Source: Roseiarcus sp963842835 (GTDB lineage Bacteria; Pseudomonadota; Alphaproteobacteria; Rhizobiales; Beijerinckiaceae). From it: a DNA stretch of 64,000 nt. Below the pieces are notes generated by a model. It was not told the DNA's origin, searched no databases, and saw nothing but the letters and a program-made list of their open reading frames with translations. The stretch's first letter is position 1. Each line of letters opens with the position of its first letter. Shown here piece by piece: positions 34,084 through 42,789 of this stretch. The DNA lies in contig CAWJIB010000001.1 of assembly GCA_963842835.1 (NCBI GenBank), forward strand, positions 248,001 through 312,000, written 5' to 3'. A program made the translations under genes and the position numbers.

Positions 34084-34086
34084 CGC

Positions 34087-34206
34087 TCAGATCTCGGTCA
34101 GCGCTTTGACGACGCCGCTGGGGGCCGCAGCGGGCGCGGGCGAATCGGCGCTCTCACGACCCGGCGGCCGCGCTTGCGCATCGGCGCGGGCTTTGCCCAG
34201 GGTCAT
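34087..34206 (-). CDS. 39-residue ORF coupled to the UxaB-like gene (possible remnant)
   Basis: Starts MTLGKARADAQARPPGRE and ends SGVVKALTEI, with a stop three bases before the next ATG. It has no clear Shine-Dalgarno and is Pro/Ala-rich. The ending looks like the C-terminus of a longer protein, so this may be a truncated gene. No family is recognised. Confidence 0.25.
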   Translation of the reverse strand: MTLGKARADAQARPPGRESADSPAPAAAPSGVVKALTEI

Positions 34207-34235
34207 ACTGACATGCTAGTTTCTGCGTCGCGTTT

Positions 34236-34470
34236 ATGCCTCAGTCTGGCCGTGAAGGAAACCCCGGTCCGCGCGCGCACGCCGCCTTCCATCGCGAAGC
34301 GACAAGGATCGCGGCGCTCGTCAATAAAAAGAAATACGAAGCGGCGGGAATCGCGCTCGAAGGCGGCGGCCTTTACGGCGCGGCGCCTTGCCGCGCAGCT
34401 CCGGCCGAGGGGACGCAAGGATCGAATCGATTGGATCCAGCGCGGCGAAGGCCGCGGCAGGCCGGCCGCA
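34236..34470 (+). pseudogene. Frameshifted remnant of a chemoreceptor CZB-like C-terminus
   Basis: Positions 34278-34385 read HAAFHREATRIAALVNKKKY followed by EAAGIALEGGGLYGAA, which resembles the end of methyl-accepting chemotaxis proteins with a zinc-binding CZB domain in this order. The expected continuation (AAQLR...LGRKDR-like) is found in another frame just after, so a frameshift is likely. No upstream part of a receptor is present. The argE-like start follows at 34571. Similarity is judged by eye and is modest. Confidence 0.35.
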
Positions 34471-34570
34471 TGGCAAGCCCTGCTGGATGCGCCCATGCCG
34501 ACCGCCTCGACTCGTCGAACTGGGCCTCTATGATCGAGGGGGCGACAAACGCCACTGGAGCCCTTATGTC

Positions 34571-35737
34571 ATGAGCGCCGACGTCGAAGCCCGCGTCAGG
34601 ACGATTCTGCAACGCCTGATCGCGTTCGACAGCGTGAGCGACCGATCGAACCTGTCGCTCGTCGATTACGTCGAGGGCTATCTCCGCGGTCTCGGCGTGC
34701 CCACTTCGCGCGCGCTCAACGCCGCGGGCGACAAGGCGGCGCTGCTGGCGACGGTCGGGCCGATGGCCGAGGGCGGGGTCGTCCTCTCCGGCCACACCGA
34801 CGTCGTGCCGGTCGAGGGGCAGATCTGGAGCGGCGATCCCTTCCGCTTGCGCGAGATCGACGGACGTCTCTATGGGCGCGGCGCCTGCGACATGAAGGGC
34901 TTCGACGCCGTCGCGCTGGCGATGGTCCCCGTCTTCCAGGCGGCCGGGCTCAAGCGTCCGATTCATATCCTGCTCAGCTACGACGAAGAAACGACCTGCC
35001 TGGGCTCGCTCGATCTCATCGCGAGCTTTGGGCGGGAGACGCCGCGTCCCGACCTCGTGATCGTCGGCGAGCCGACGATGATGACGGTCGCCGACGCGCA
35101 TAAGGGCGTGGCGACGTTTCGAACGCTCGTCACCGGCTTCGAGGCTCATTCGGCCAAGCCCGCGCTCGGCGCCAATGCGGTGGCGGTCGCCTGCGACATC
35201 GTCAGCGAGATCGGCCGCCTGGCGCGCGAGTTCGAGGCGCCGGAGAAGCTCGATGCGCGCTTCGATCCGCCCTATTCGACCTTGCACGTCGGCATGATCC
35301 GCGGGGGAAATGCGCGCAACATTCTCGCCCGCGAATGCGTGTTCCACTGGGAGTTCCGCGGTCTTCCCGGTGTCGCCACCGCTGACGCGGCGGCGATGGT
35401 GCAGGCGTTCGTCGACGAAGTCGCGCTGCCGCGCCTGACGCGCTTCGTCAACGGTCCGAGCATCGAGACGATCCTGGAAGTCGACGTGCCCGGACTCGCG
35501 GCGAGGGACAACGAGCGGGCGACGACGCTGGCGCTGCGGCTGGCCCGCTCCAACCATGCGATCGCGGTGCCCTTCGCGACCGAAGCCGGACATTTCCAGC
35601 GGGCCGGGCTGCCGACGGTCGTCTGCGGCCCCGGCTCGATCGATCAGGCCCACAAGCCCGACGAATTCCTCGCCGCCTCGCAATTGTCGGCCTGCGTCGC
35701 CTTCATGCAGGGATTGGCGGACGAGTTATCGCGGTGA
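34571..35737 (+). CDS. argE: Acetylornithine deacetylase (M20 family)
   Basis: 388 residues of the M20/ArgE/DapE family. Metal ligands: VLSGHTDVVPV (H, with catalytic D), YGRGACDMKGFDA (bridging D), SYDEETTCLGS (general base E and ligand E), DLVIVGEPT, and C-terminal GSIDQAHKPDEF (H). The dimerisation lid lies between about 180 and 290. The GTPS pattern of ArgE (arginine synthesis; N-acetylornithine to ornithine) fits best, though other N-acyl amino acid deacylases are close. ATG 34571 has GGAG 11 bases upstream. Its 3' end overlaps the convergent carA end by 12 bp. Confidence 0.85.
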   Translation: MSADVEARVRTILQRLIAFDSVSDRSNLSLVDYVEGYLRGLGVPTSRALNAAGDKAALLATVGPMAEGGVVLSGHTDVVPVEGQIWSGDPFRLREIDGRLYGRGACDMKGFDAVALAMVPVFQAAGLKRPIHILLSYDEETTCLGSLDLIASFGRETPRPDLVIVGEPTMMTVADAHKGVATFRTLVTGFEAHSAKPALGANAVAVACDIVSEIGRLAREFEAPEKLDARFDPPYSTLHVGMIRGGNARNILARECVFHWEFRGLPGVATADAAAMVQAFVDEVALPRLTRFVNGPSIETILEVDVPGLAARDNERATTLALRLARSNHAIAVPFATEAGHFQRAGLPTVVCGPGSIDQAHKPDEFLAASQLSACVAFMQGLADELSR

Positions 35738-36979
35738 GCGGGAGGCGCCCGAGGCCGCTTTCGCCGCAGCCATCAAGTCGACGAAGCGGCGGAAGAGATA
35801 ATGGCTGTCGCGCGGCCCCGGCGAGGCCTCCGGGTGATATTGCACGGAGAAGGCCGGACGATCGCTCAGCGCGATGCCGCAGTTCGAGCCGTCGAACAGC
35901 GAGACATGGGTCTGCCTTGCATTGGCGGGCAGGCTCGCGACGTCGATCGCGAATCCGTGGTTCATCGACACGATCTCGACCTTGCCGGTGGTGAAATCCT
36001 TGACGGGATGATTGGCGCCGTGATGGCCCTGCAGCATTTTGATCGTGCGCGCGCCGACCGCCAATCCCAGCATCTGGTGGCCGAGACAAATCCCGAACAG
36101 GGGGACGCGCGTCTCAAGCAGCGCGCGGATCGTCGGGACGGCGTATTTGCCGGTTTCGGCCGGATCGCCCGGCCCGTTCGACAGGAAGACGCCGTCGGGC
36201 TTCAGCGCGAGAATGTCCTCGGCCGAAGCCGTCGCGGGCACCACCGTGACCGCGCAGCCGCAATCGCTGAGCAGCCGCAGGATGTTGCGCTTAATGCCGT
36301 AGTCGATCGCGACGACGCGATAATCGGCGCGCTCGCGCTTTCCATAGCCGTGTTCGAGCGTCCAGCTCGTCTGATCCCAGTCGTAGCGCTGGGCCGAGGT
36401 GACGGAGGGCACGAGGTCCATGCCGTCGATCCCGGGCCAGGCCGCCGCCTCGGCCGCGAGCGCGGCGCGATCGAATCGGCCCTCGGGATTATGGGCGATC
36501 ACGGCGTTGGGCATGCCGGATTGACGGATCATGGCGGTCAGGGCGCGCGTATCGACGCCGGTGAGGCCGATGATCCCGCGCGCCTTCAGCCAGTCGTCGA
36601 GGCGGCGCGTGGCGCGGTAGTTCGAGGCCTCGCCGATCTCGGCGCGGAAGATCGCGCCGCGCGCGCCCGCCGACGCCGCCAGATTGACGGTTTCGATATC
36701 CTCGTCGTTGGCGCCGACGACGCCGATGTGCGGGAAGGTGAAGGTGATGATCTGCCCGGCGTAGGAGGGATCGGTGAGGATCTCCTCGTAGCCGGTCATC
36801 GCCGTGTTGAAGCACACTTCGCCGACCGCCGAGCCGGTCGCCCCGACGCCAAAGCCTTCGATCGTCTCGCCATTGGCGAGAATCAGCAGTGCGGTCGGCC
36901 GCCGCGCGCTCCATCCCGGGCGGGTCGCCTCGCCTTGAACCGGACCCGCCGTTTGGTTAAGACTTGTTGCGCCTGACAT
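35726..36979 (-). CDS. carA: Carbamoyl-phosphate synthase small subunit
   Basis: 417 residues. N-terminal CPSase_sm domain (GEVCFNTAMTGYEEILTDPSYAGQI, SNYRATRRLDDWLKARGIIGLTGVDTRALT pattern) is followed by a class I glutamine amidotransferase with nucleophile C298 (LFGICLGHQ) and the His-Glu pair in VQYHPEASPGP. It supplies ammonia from glutamine for arginine and pyrimidine synthesis; carB lies outside the window. It is convergent with and overlaps argE, and divergent from yqeY, a common order in Hyphomicrobiales. Confidence 0.97.
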   Translation of the reverse strand: MSGATSLNQTAGPVQGEATRPGWSARRPTALLILANGETIEGFGVGATGSAVGEVCFNTAMTGYEEILTDPSYAGQIITFTFPHIGVVGANDEDIETVNLAASAGARGAIFRAEIGEASNYRATRRLDDWLKARGIIGLTGVDTRALTAMIRQSGMPNAVIAHNPEGRFDRAALAAEAAAWPGIDGMDLVPSVTSAQRYDWDQTSWTLEHGYGKRERADYRVVAIDYGIKRNILRLLSDCGCAVTVVPATASAEDILALKPDGVFLSNGPGDPAETGKYAVPTIRALLETRVPLFGICLGHQMLGLAVGARTIKMLQGHHGANHPVKDFTTGKVEIVSMNHGFAIDVASLPANARQTHVSLFDGSNCGIALSDRPAFSVQYHPEASPGPRDSHYLFRRFVDLMAAAKAASGASRSPR

Positions 36980-37053
36980 GAGCCTGTGCTTAAGCGCCCG
37001 CGGCGCCGCGCGTCAAGCCGAACCGGACCGCCGCCAACCCCTTAAGAGGACCC

Positions 37054-37521
37054 ATGGCCGAATCGATTGCGATGCGCGACGCGGTGACGGCGCAGATGAA
37101 AGAGGCGATGAAGTCGGGCGACAAGGTCCGGGTCGGCGCGCTTCGCCTCATGATGGCGGCGCTCAAGGAGCGCGAGATCGAAGCGCGCGGGGCCGGCAAG
37201 ATCGTCAGCCGCGCCGATGAACTGGCGCTGCTGACCAAAATGGTCAAATCGCGCCAGGAATCGCTCGCCATCTATCAACAGGCCGGACGCGCCGATCTCG
37301 CCCAGCAGGAAAGCGCGGAAATCGCCATCATCAGCGAATTCCTGCCCAAGCAGATGGACGAGGCGGAAATCACTGCGGCGGCCAAGGCGGCCGTCGCCGC
37401 CACCGGCGCCGCCAGCCTCAAGGACATGGGCAAGGTGGTCGCCGCGCTCAAGGAAAGCTATCCCGGCCAGATGGATTTCGCCAAGGCGAGCGCGATCGTG
37501 AAGGCCCTGTTGACGAGCTGA
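37054..37521 (+). CDS. GatB/YqeY domain protein
   Basis: 155 residues of the YqeY family: MKEAMKSGDKVRVGALRLMMAALKEREIEARG, LTKMVKSRQESLAIYQQAGR, and the GAASLKDMGKVVAALKESYPGQMDF tail, which resembles the tRNA-binding GatB C-terminal domain. Proposed to act with tRNA or glutamine transfer, but its role is unproven. Start ATG 37054; 74 bp from the divergent carA. Confidence 0.93.
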   Translation: MAESIAMRDAVTAQMKEAMKSGDKVRVGALRLMMAALKEREIEARGAGKIVSRADELALLTKMVKSRQESLAIYQQAGRADLAQQESAEIAIISEFLPKQMDEAEITAAAKAAVAATGAASLKDMGKVVAALKESYPGQMDFAKASAIVKALLTS

Positions 37522-37608
37522 CCGGCGCCGTTCTCTTGCGTCCGGCTGCGCGGCGCGCCACATAGATTTTCGCAAGGCGCCCCTTTCCCGTCCTTTCGGA
37601 GTACCGCG

Positions 37609-37869
37609 ATGCCTCAGACCCGCAGCCGCCTGTTCGACGATATCTCGCGCTTGATGACTGATGCGGCCGGGCTCGCCGACGGCGCGCGGCGCGAAGTCGA
37701 GACGCTCGCCCGGAGCCAAATCGAGCGCTTGATGGCCGGCATGGACTTCGTTTCGCGCGAGGAATTCGACGCCGTGCGCGAGATGGCCGCGCTCGCCCGC
37801 GCCGAGAACGAAAAGCTCGAAGCCCGCGTCGCCGCGCTCGAGGCCAAGCTCGCCCAATCCAATCCCTGA
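37609..37869 (+). CDS. ubiK: UbiK-family ubiquinone biosynthesis accessory factor (BMFP)
   Basis: 86 residues: MPQTRSRLFDDISRLMTDAAG, then FVSREEFDAVREMAALARAENEKLEARVAALEAKL, a C-terminal trimeric coiled coil. UbiK/BMFP proteins are short lipid-binding factors that assist UbiJ-dependent ubiquinone synthesis in Proteobacteria. Length and layout are normal. It follows yqeY on the same strand. Confidence 0.9.
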   Translation: MPQTRSRLFDDISRLMTDAAGLADGARREVETLARSQIERLMAGMDFVSREEFDAVREMAALARAENEKLEARVAALEAKLAQSNP

Positions 37870-38170
37870 AGCCGAGTCGGGGTTCGCGCGCCGAGGGTCG
37901 GGCGCGCGCGAAAGCGCGCGGAGCGCCGACGCGGGAGGCTTGCCGTTGCGGCAATTTGCCGCCAGCGGCTTGATTCGCCTCGTGGATTCTGTGGACGAAG
38001 GGCGAAGCTCGGTTTACGTCGCGCCGCGAATCATCGAGTCTGGCCTCGCTCGAGCGGCGCGCAGGCGAGTAAGGCCCGCGCAAGCGACTGGGCGTGTTAA
38101 TGCGACGCCAGCCGTTGAGATATGCGTAGCGTGCCGTGCTGTCCTGCCACCGCCTTGCGAAAGCTCATCG
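37870..38170. other. 301-bp spacer, no recognisable gene
   Basis: Between ubiK and the YbjN-like gene. A reading frame open from 37940 into the downstream gene shows no conserved sequence and lacks a Shine-Dalgarno. I see no promoter or terminator worth calling. Confidence 0.5.
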
Positions 38171-38674
38171 ATGATCGCCAACGAAAACCAGACCGCCGAG
38201 CGTCCCGAACACCCCGTGGACGTCGTCGAGCGGCTCGCCGCGTTGAACGAATGGGCGTTCGATCGCGCCGACGAAGACGAAATCTCTATTCTCGTGGCCG
38301 GAGTCTGGGCGCATTACGAGGTCGCGTTCACTTGGCTGCCGGAGATCGAATCGCTGCATGTCAGCTGTTCCTTCGATCTGAAAATTCCTTCGCGCCGGCG
38401 AGCGGAGATCACCGCCCTCGTCCAGTTGATCAACGAGCAATTGTGGCTCGGCCATTTCGATCTGTGGAGCCGCGACGACATCGTGATGTTCCGCCACGCG
38501 CATTGTCTTTCCGGCGGCGCGCAGCCGAGCGACGCGCAATGCCGCACGATCGTCAACGCCGCGCTCAGCGCCTGCGAAAACTACTACCAGGCCTTCCAGT
38601 TCGTCCTTTGGGCCGGCCGCAGCGCCCGCGAAGCGATGGACTTGGCGATGTTCGAGACCCAGGGCAACGCTTGA
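38171..38674 (+). CDS. YbjN domain-containing protein
   Basis: 167 residues: WAFDRADEDEISILVAGVWAHYEVAFTW-type start, MESLHV-like ESLHVSCSFDLKIP, LVQLINEQLWLGHFDLWSRDDIVMFRHA, and LSACENYYQAFQFVLWAGRSAREAM. This is the YbjN/DUF1790 fold, related to type III secretion chaperones, and it is widespread in alphaproteobacteria. Function unknown; E. coli YbjN affects motility and stress. ATG 38171 chosen at the point where similarity begins. Confidence 0.85.
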   Translation: MIANENQTAERPEHPVDVVERLAALNEWAFDRADEDEISILVAGVWAHYEVAFTWLPEIESLHVSCSFDLKIPSRRRAEITALVQLINEQLWLGHFDLWSRDDIVMFRHAHCLSGGAQPSDAQCRTIVNAALSACENYYQAFQFVLWAGRSAREAMDLAMFETQGNA

Positions 38675-38849
38675 GGGGCGAAGCCGGGATCGGCCAGAGA
38701 TAGACAGAAGGGACTGGCGGCGATTTCATTTCGTGCGCGAGCGCAGTCAAAGGCTCGAGCGTAACAAGCCGCGACATTCGCCGCGTCCGCGATCCTCGGA
38801 CGCGCTCATCGCCAACGCGGCGGAGCGATCGCCCGCCGGGCTCAGCGGA

Positions 38850-38866
38850 CGTGGCAAATCGCCACG
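38850..38866. promoter_or_regulatory. Small hairpin upstream of the cytochrome bd locus
   Basis: CGTGGC-AAATC-GCCACG is a perfect 6-bp stem. It lies about 90 bp before the first small gene of the cyd region. No FNR (TTGAT-N4-ATCAA) or other known redox-regulator box was found in 38675-38958. Confidence 0.25.
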
Positions 38867-38958
38867 CTAGCTCTGAGGCCCATCATGGACTAGTATTTCC
38901 ATCGGGCCGGTCCCTGGGGCTGATCAGTCCCGCGACGGCCGATGGATCGGGCGTTCGC

Positions 38959-39213
38959 ATGCGCACGTCGCCAAAACAAGATGTCTCGCAAGCCGCGCTA
39001 CGGTCTTGCTTGCTCGGGGCGTTCGCCGCTTCCGTCGGCGCCTCGCTCCTCGTCGGCGGCCTCTTCTTTCTTGACCTGCACGAACTCGCGCCGGCGTCTC
39101 GCGGCGGCGCGTCTCTATGGGAACTGGTCAGCTTGGCCATCGCATCGGCGGGTCTCGGTTCGCTCGCTGGCCCGGCTTGTTTCGGCGAGGACCATCGTGG
39201 CGACGACGACTGA
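38959..39213 (+). CDS. Small membrane protein upstream of cydP-cydAB
   Basis: 84 residues from ATG 38959, with two hydrophobic helices (SCLLGAFAASVGASLLVGGLFF and LWELVSLAIASAGLGSLAG), an acidic tail and a Cys near the end. Its 3' end overlaps the GTG of the cydP-like gene by 17 bp, suggesting coupling. Not a recognised Cyd component; it may be a lineage-specific assembly or accessory subunit. A longer frame to 38851 is possible but lacks support. Confidence 0.55.
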   Translation: MRTSPKQDVSQAALRSCLLGAFAASVGASLLVGGLFFLDLHELAPASRGGASLWELVSLAIASAGLGSLAGPACFGEDHRGDDD

Positions 39214-39424
39214 TCCGCGTTCTCATCCCGTTCTGTCGTCGCTCCGCGATTTTGTGTTCGCGGGAATAAGGCCGAAGACGCCGCTCGCAAGGGCCATTGT
39301 CCTGGTGCTCGTTCTCAAGCTTGTGGTCGTCGTATCGATGCAGGTTTTCCTGCTCTTGGGGGAGGCGCAACCGGATGTGAACGCGGCGGCGATCCAAAGC
39401 GTTCTCGGCCCGGCAACTCACTAG
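39197..39424 (+). CDS. CydP-like small cytochrome oxidase subunit
   Basis: 75 residues from a GTG at 39197 with GAGG upstream. One membrane helix, RAIVLVLVLKLVVVVSMQVF, has the LxLKLxxxx core seen in the putative small subunit CydP encoded before cydA in many Proteobacteria. It lies 19 bp before cydA. Assignment rests on position and this motif. Confidence 0.65.
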   Translation: MATTTDPRSHPVLSSLRDFVFAGIRPKTPLARAIVLVLVLKLVVVVSMQVFLLLGEAQPDVNAAAIQSVLGPATH

Positions 39425-39443
39425 ATTTTCGAAAGGCTCTCAA

Positions 39444-41009
39444 ATGCAACACTTTGATCCCATGAGCTTGGCGCGACTTCAGTTCGCGCTGACGGCGCTC
39501 TACCACTTCCTGTTTGTTCCCCTCACGCTGGGGCTTTCGTTCCTGCTGGCGATCATGGAAAGCGCCTACGTCATGACCGGCCGCGAGATCTGGCGGGACA
39601 TGACGAAATTTTGGGGCAAGCTGTTCGGCATTAACTTCGCCATGGGCGTCGCCACCGGAATCACGATGGAGTTCCAGTTCGGCACGAACTGGGCCTATTA
39701 CTCGCATTACGTCGGCGACATCTTCGGCGCGCCGCTCGCCATCGAAGGCTTGATGGCGTTCTTCCTCGAGTTGACCTTCGTCGGCCTCTTTTTCTTCGGT
39801 TGGGGGAGGCTGTCGAAAGTCGGCCATCTCATCGTCACCTGGCTCGTCGCCATCGGCTCGAACCTGTCGGCGGTTTGGATTTTGATCGCCAATGGCTGGA
39901 TGCAAAATCCGACCGGCGCAACATTCAATCCCGACACGATGCGCATGGAGCTGAGTTCGTTCTACGATTTGCTCTTCAATCCCGTCGCGCAATCGAAGTT
40001 CGTGCACACCGTCAGCGCGGGATATGTCTGCGGATCGCTCTTCATCTTGGCGATTTCCTCCTGGTATCTGCTGCGCGGGCGTCACCAAGCCTTCGCCAAG
40101 CGTTCGATGATCGTCGCTTCGGCCTTCGGACTGGCCTCGTCCTTGTCCGTTGTCGTTCTGGGCGACGAGAGCGGGTACAACGTGACCGAGAATCAAAAGA
40201 TGAAGCTCGCCGCGATGGAGGCGATGTGGAGGACAGAGCCGGCTCCGGCTGGGTTCTCTTTATTCGCGATTCCCGATGTGGCGGGGCAGGTCAATCGATA
40301 CGAAGTCAAGTTTCCCTGGGTTCTCGGATTGATCGCAACCCGATCGTTCGATCAGCCGATCGAAGGAATTCTGGATCTCGTCGCCAAGAGCGAAGACAAA
40401 ATCAAGGATGGCCTGATCGCCTATGACGCGCTTCAACGTCTGAGCAAGGATCGGACCGACAGCGCCGCGCGAGAGCTCGTGACCGCGCACGCGGCCAATC
40501 TCGGCCATGCGCTCTTGTTGAAGCGATACGTCGACGATCCCCGCAAGGCCGACGAGGCGACGATCGCCCGCGCCGCTGCGGACACCGTGCCCGATGTATC
40601 GACGATCTTCTGGACGTTCCGCATCATGGTCGCGTTGGGCTTCTACTTCATCGTGCTGTTCGCGACGACGTTCTGGGCGATCAGCAAGCGCGAGTTCGGT
40701 CGGCGGGGCCTTCTGACGATCCTCGTCTGGTCGTGGCCGCTGCCATGGGTGGCGATCGAGTTGGGATGGATCGTCGCCGAATACGGCCGCCAACCCTGGG
40801 CGGTCGACAGCGTCCTGCCGACCTTTCTCGCATCGTCGGCGTTGTCCACCCCGCAGGTTCTCTTCACGCTGTGCGGCTTCGTCCTGTTCTATTCGACGCT
40901 GCTCGTCATCGACGTGATCCTGATGCGCAAATACATCGGGATGGGGCCGGTGGAAGCTCTCTATCCCGCCGCGTCATCGACCAACCCCGCCGCCGTGCCG
41001 GCCGAGTGA
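39444..41009 (+). CDS. cydA: Cytochrome bd ubiquinol oxidase subunit I
   Basis: 521 residues, nine or so membrane helices. Heme ligand His near residue 21 (ALYHFLFVPLTLG), conserved GRQPW at 448-452, and a long periplasmic Q-loop between about residues 235 and 370 (the L form, as in E. coli CydA). CydA binds hemes b558, b595 and d and oxidises ubiquinol, giving respiration at low oxygen and resistance to cyanide, nitric oxide and peroxide. First of cydA-cydB-cydX, 10-bp gap to cydB. Confidence 0.97.
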   Translation: MQHFDPMSLARLQFALTALYHFLFVPLTLGLSFLLAIMESAYVMTGREIWRDMTKFWGKLFGINFAMGVATGITMEFQFGTNWAYYSHYVGDIFGAPLAIEGLMAFFLELTFVGLFFFGWGRLSKVGHLIVTWLVAIGSNLSAVWILIANGWMQNPTGATFNPDTMRMELSSFYDLLFNPVAQSKFVHTVSAGYVCGSLFILAISSWYLLRGRHQAFAKRSMIVASAFGLASSLSVVVLGDESGYNVTENQKMKLAAMEAMWRTEPAPAGFSLFAIPDVAGQVNRYEVKFPWVLGLIATRSFDQPIEGILDLVAKSEDKIKDGLIAYDALQRLSKDRTDSAARELVTAHAANLGHALLLKRYVDDPRKADEATIARAAADTVPDVSTIFWTFRIMVALGFYFIVLFATTFWAISKREFGRRGLLTILVWSWPLPWVAIELGWIVAEYGRQPWAVDSVLPTFLASSALSTPQVLFTLCGFVLFYSTLLVIDVILMRKYIGMGPVEALYPAASSTNPAAVPAE

Positions 41010-41019
41010 GGAAACGAAC

Positions 41020-42171
41020 ATGTCCATTCCGATCGACTACGAAATCCTCCGCCTGATCTGGTGGCTCTTCCTCGGCGTGCTGCTCATCGGCTTCGCCATC
41101 ATGGACGGCTTCGACCTCGGCGTCGCGACGCTGTTGCCCTTCGTCGCGCGAACCGATGTCGAGCGGCGCGTCGCCATCAACGCGATCGGTCCCGTCTGGG
41201 ACGGCAACCAGGTCTGGCTGATACTCGGCGGCGGCGCGATTTTCGCCGCCTGGCCGGCGATTTACGCAACGGCGTTCTCGGGCTTCTATATCGCGATGTT
41301 TCTCGTGCTGGCGGCGCTCATCGTGCGTCCCGTCGGCTTCGAGTTCCGAAACAAGATCAACGATCCCGGGTGGCGCGCGTTTTGGGACTACGCGCTCTTC
41401 GTCGGCGGGCTCGTGCCCTCGCTCGTCTTCGGCGTCGCGGTCGGCAATCTCTTGCAGGGCGCGCCGTTCCGCATCGACGCCGAAATGCGGATATTCTATG
41501 AAGGGTCCGGCCTCTTCGAGCTGCTCAATCCGTTCGGCCTGCTCTGCGGACTGGTCTCGCTGGCCATGTTGGTGACGCATGGCGCGACGTATCTCGTCCT
41601 GAAAACCGACGGCGACGTCAAGGACCGCGCGCGTTGGGTGGCTTCGCGCGCTCCCTTCGTCACGGTCGCGCTGTTCCTCTTGGCCGGCGTTTGGATCGCT
41701 TTCGGCATCAAGGGCTATGTCATCACGAATGCGATCCCGGCGGACGGCCCGTCCAATCCGCTCCTGAAGACGGTCACGCAGGCGCCCGGCGCCTGGCTCA
41801 GCAACTACGGGAGCCATCGCTGGATGGCGCTCGCGCCTTTGCTCGGCGTCGCGGGAGGGCTTTTGATCGCGTTCCTGTCCTCGCGCGGCAAAGCGGGCAT
41901 GGCCTTCGTCGCGAGCGGCATCGCCATTTTCGGCATCGTCGCCACGGCAGGCGTCAGCATGTTCCCGTTCTTGCTGCCGTCGAGCATCGAGCCGTCGTCG
42001 AGCCTGACGGTCTGGGACGCCTCGTCGAGCCAGCGAACGCTGTTCGTGATGCTCATCGCGACCTTGATCTTCCTGCCCATCGTGCTCGCCTACACGAGCT
42101 GGGCGTTTTACACCATGCGCGGGGCGGTTACGGCGGCGCAGGTTCGCGACAACAGCGCCAGTCTTTATTGA
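41020..42171 (+). CDS. cydB: Cytochrome bd ubiquinol oxidase subunit II
   Basis: 383 residues, eight or so helices. Typical MDGFDLGVATLLPF near the N-terminus, GPVWDGNQVWLILGGGAIFAAWP, and the C-terminal FPFLLPSS and TLWDASSS-like SLTVWDASSSQRTL. It is the structural partner of CydA. Start at 41020. The 35-residue cydX follows after 12 bp. Confidence 0.97.
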   Translation: MSIPIDYEILRLIWWLFLGVLLIGFAIMDGFDLGVATLLPFVARTDVERRVAINAIGPVWDGNQVWLILGGGAIFAAWPAIYATAFSGFYIAMFLVLAALIVRPVGFEFRNKINDPGWRAFWDYALFVGGLVPSLVFGVAVGNLLQGAPFRIDAEMRIFYEGSGLFELLNPFGLLCGLVSLAMLVTHGATYLVLKTDGDVKDRARWVASRAPFVTVALFLLAGVWIAFGIKGYVITNAIPADGPSNPLLKTVTQAPGAWLSNYGSHRWMALAPLLGVAGGLLIAFLSSRGKAGMAFVASGIAIFGIVATAGVSMFPFLLPSSIEPSSSLTVWDASSSQRTLFVMLIATLIFLPIVLAYTSWAFYTMRGAVTAAQVRDNSASLY

Positions 42172-42183
42172 AAGGAAAAGATC

Positions 42184-42291
42184 ATGTGGTATTTCGCTTG
42201 GGCGCTCGGCATTGGCTTTGCCACCGGCGCGGGGATCCTCAATGCGGTCTGGCACGAGCTTCATCTCCCCGAAGAGACGATCAGAGACTGA
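42184..42291 (+). CDS. cydX: Cytochrome bd oxidase small subunit CydX
   Basis: 35 residues: begins MWYFAWALGIGFATGAGILN, then AVWHE and an acidic end, exactly the CydX/YbgT pattern (single helix with the WYF-W-LG start). CydX stabilises the hemes of bd oxidase. Shine-Dalgarno GGAAAAG lies before ATG 42184. The downstream stem-loop at about 42304-42334 may end the operon. Confidence 0.93.
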   Translation: MWYFAWALGIGFATGAGILNAVWHELHLPEETIRD

Positions 42292-42303
42292 CTCGTTTCG
42301 GCG

Positions 42304-42334
42304 CCCTCGGGGAGGTTGTGAAATCTCCCCAGGG
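42304..42334 (+). terminator. Imperfect stem-loop after cydX
   Basis: CCCTCGGGGAG, ten bases, CTCCCCAGGG: a GC-rich stem with one bulge 13 bp after the cydX stop. No T-run. Plausible end of the cyd operon. Confidence 0.4.
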
Positions 42335-42582
42335 CCGCGGGTCCGAGCCGATAGAACGCTTTCGCCTGCATTGTCGATTGCGTCCGCTCGGTCTCGGCGC
42401 GCAATTCGGCCATCCCTCGACGGCGTCGCGGAGGGCGGCTTTGGTCGAAATCCGAAATTCACGTCGACCCGCCGCCGCGGCTTGAGGGGCTAGCGCTCCC
42501 CCGCGTTTGCGTGTAAGAGGCCCGCTTCCCATTCTCTTCCGGTTGGCGACGAGGCCGACCGGCGCGCCCTTTGGAGTTTTCG

Positions 42583-42774
42583 ATGGCTGTTCCGAGACGT
42601 AAAACCTCGCCCTCGCGCCGCGGCATGCGCCGCTCGGCCGACGCGCTGAAGGCCCCGACCTATGTCGAAGACAAGGACTCGGGCGAGCTGCGCCGCCCGC
42701 ACCATATCGATTTGAAGAGCGGCATGTATCGCGGCCGTCAGGTGCTCAAGCCCAAGACCAACGTCGAGGCTTAA
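42583..42774 (+). CDS. rpmF: 50S ribosomal protein L32
   Basis: 63 residues: MAVPRRKTSPSRRGMRRSADAL to HHIDLKSGMYRGRQVLKPK. Lacks the zinc-binding cysteines of some L32 proteins (C-minus form), usual in this group. ATG 42583 with TTGGAG. A 17-bp direct repeat covers its last codons and stop (42754-42770 and 42773-42789), and a terminator follows. Confidence 0.96.
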   Translation: MAVPRRKTSPSRRGMRRSADALKAPTYVEDKDSGELRRPHHIDLKSGMYRGRQVLKPKTNVEA

Positions 42775-42789
42775 GACCAACGTCGAGGC
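42754..42789 (+). repeat. 17-bp tandem repeat at the end of rpmF
   Basis: AAGACCAACGTCGAGGC occurs at 42754-42770 and 42773-42789 (period 19). The first copy encodes the last residues KTNVEA; TAA lies between the copies and another TAA follows the second. A recent slippage duplication that left the protein intact. Confidence 0.85.
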
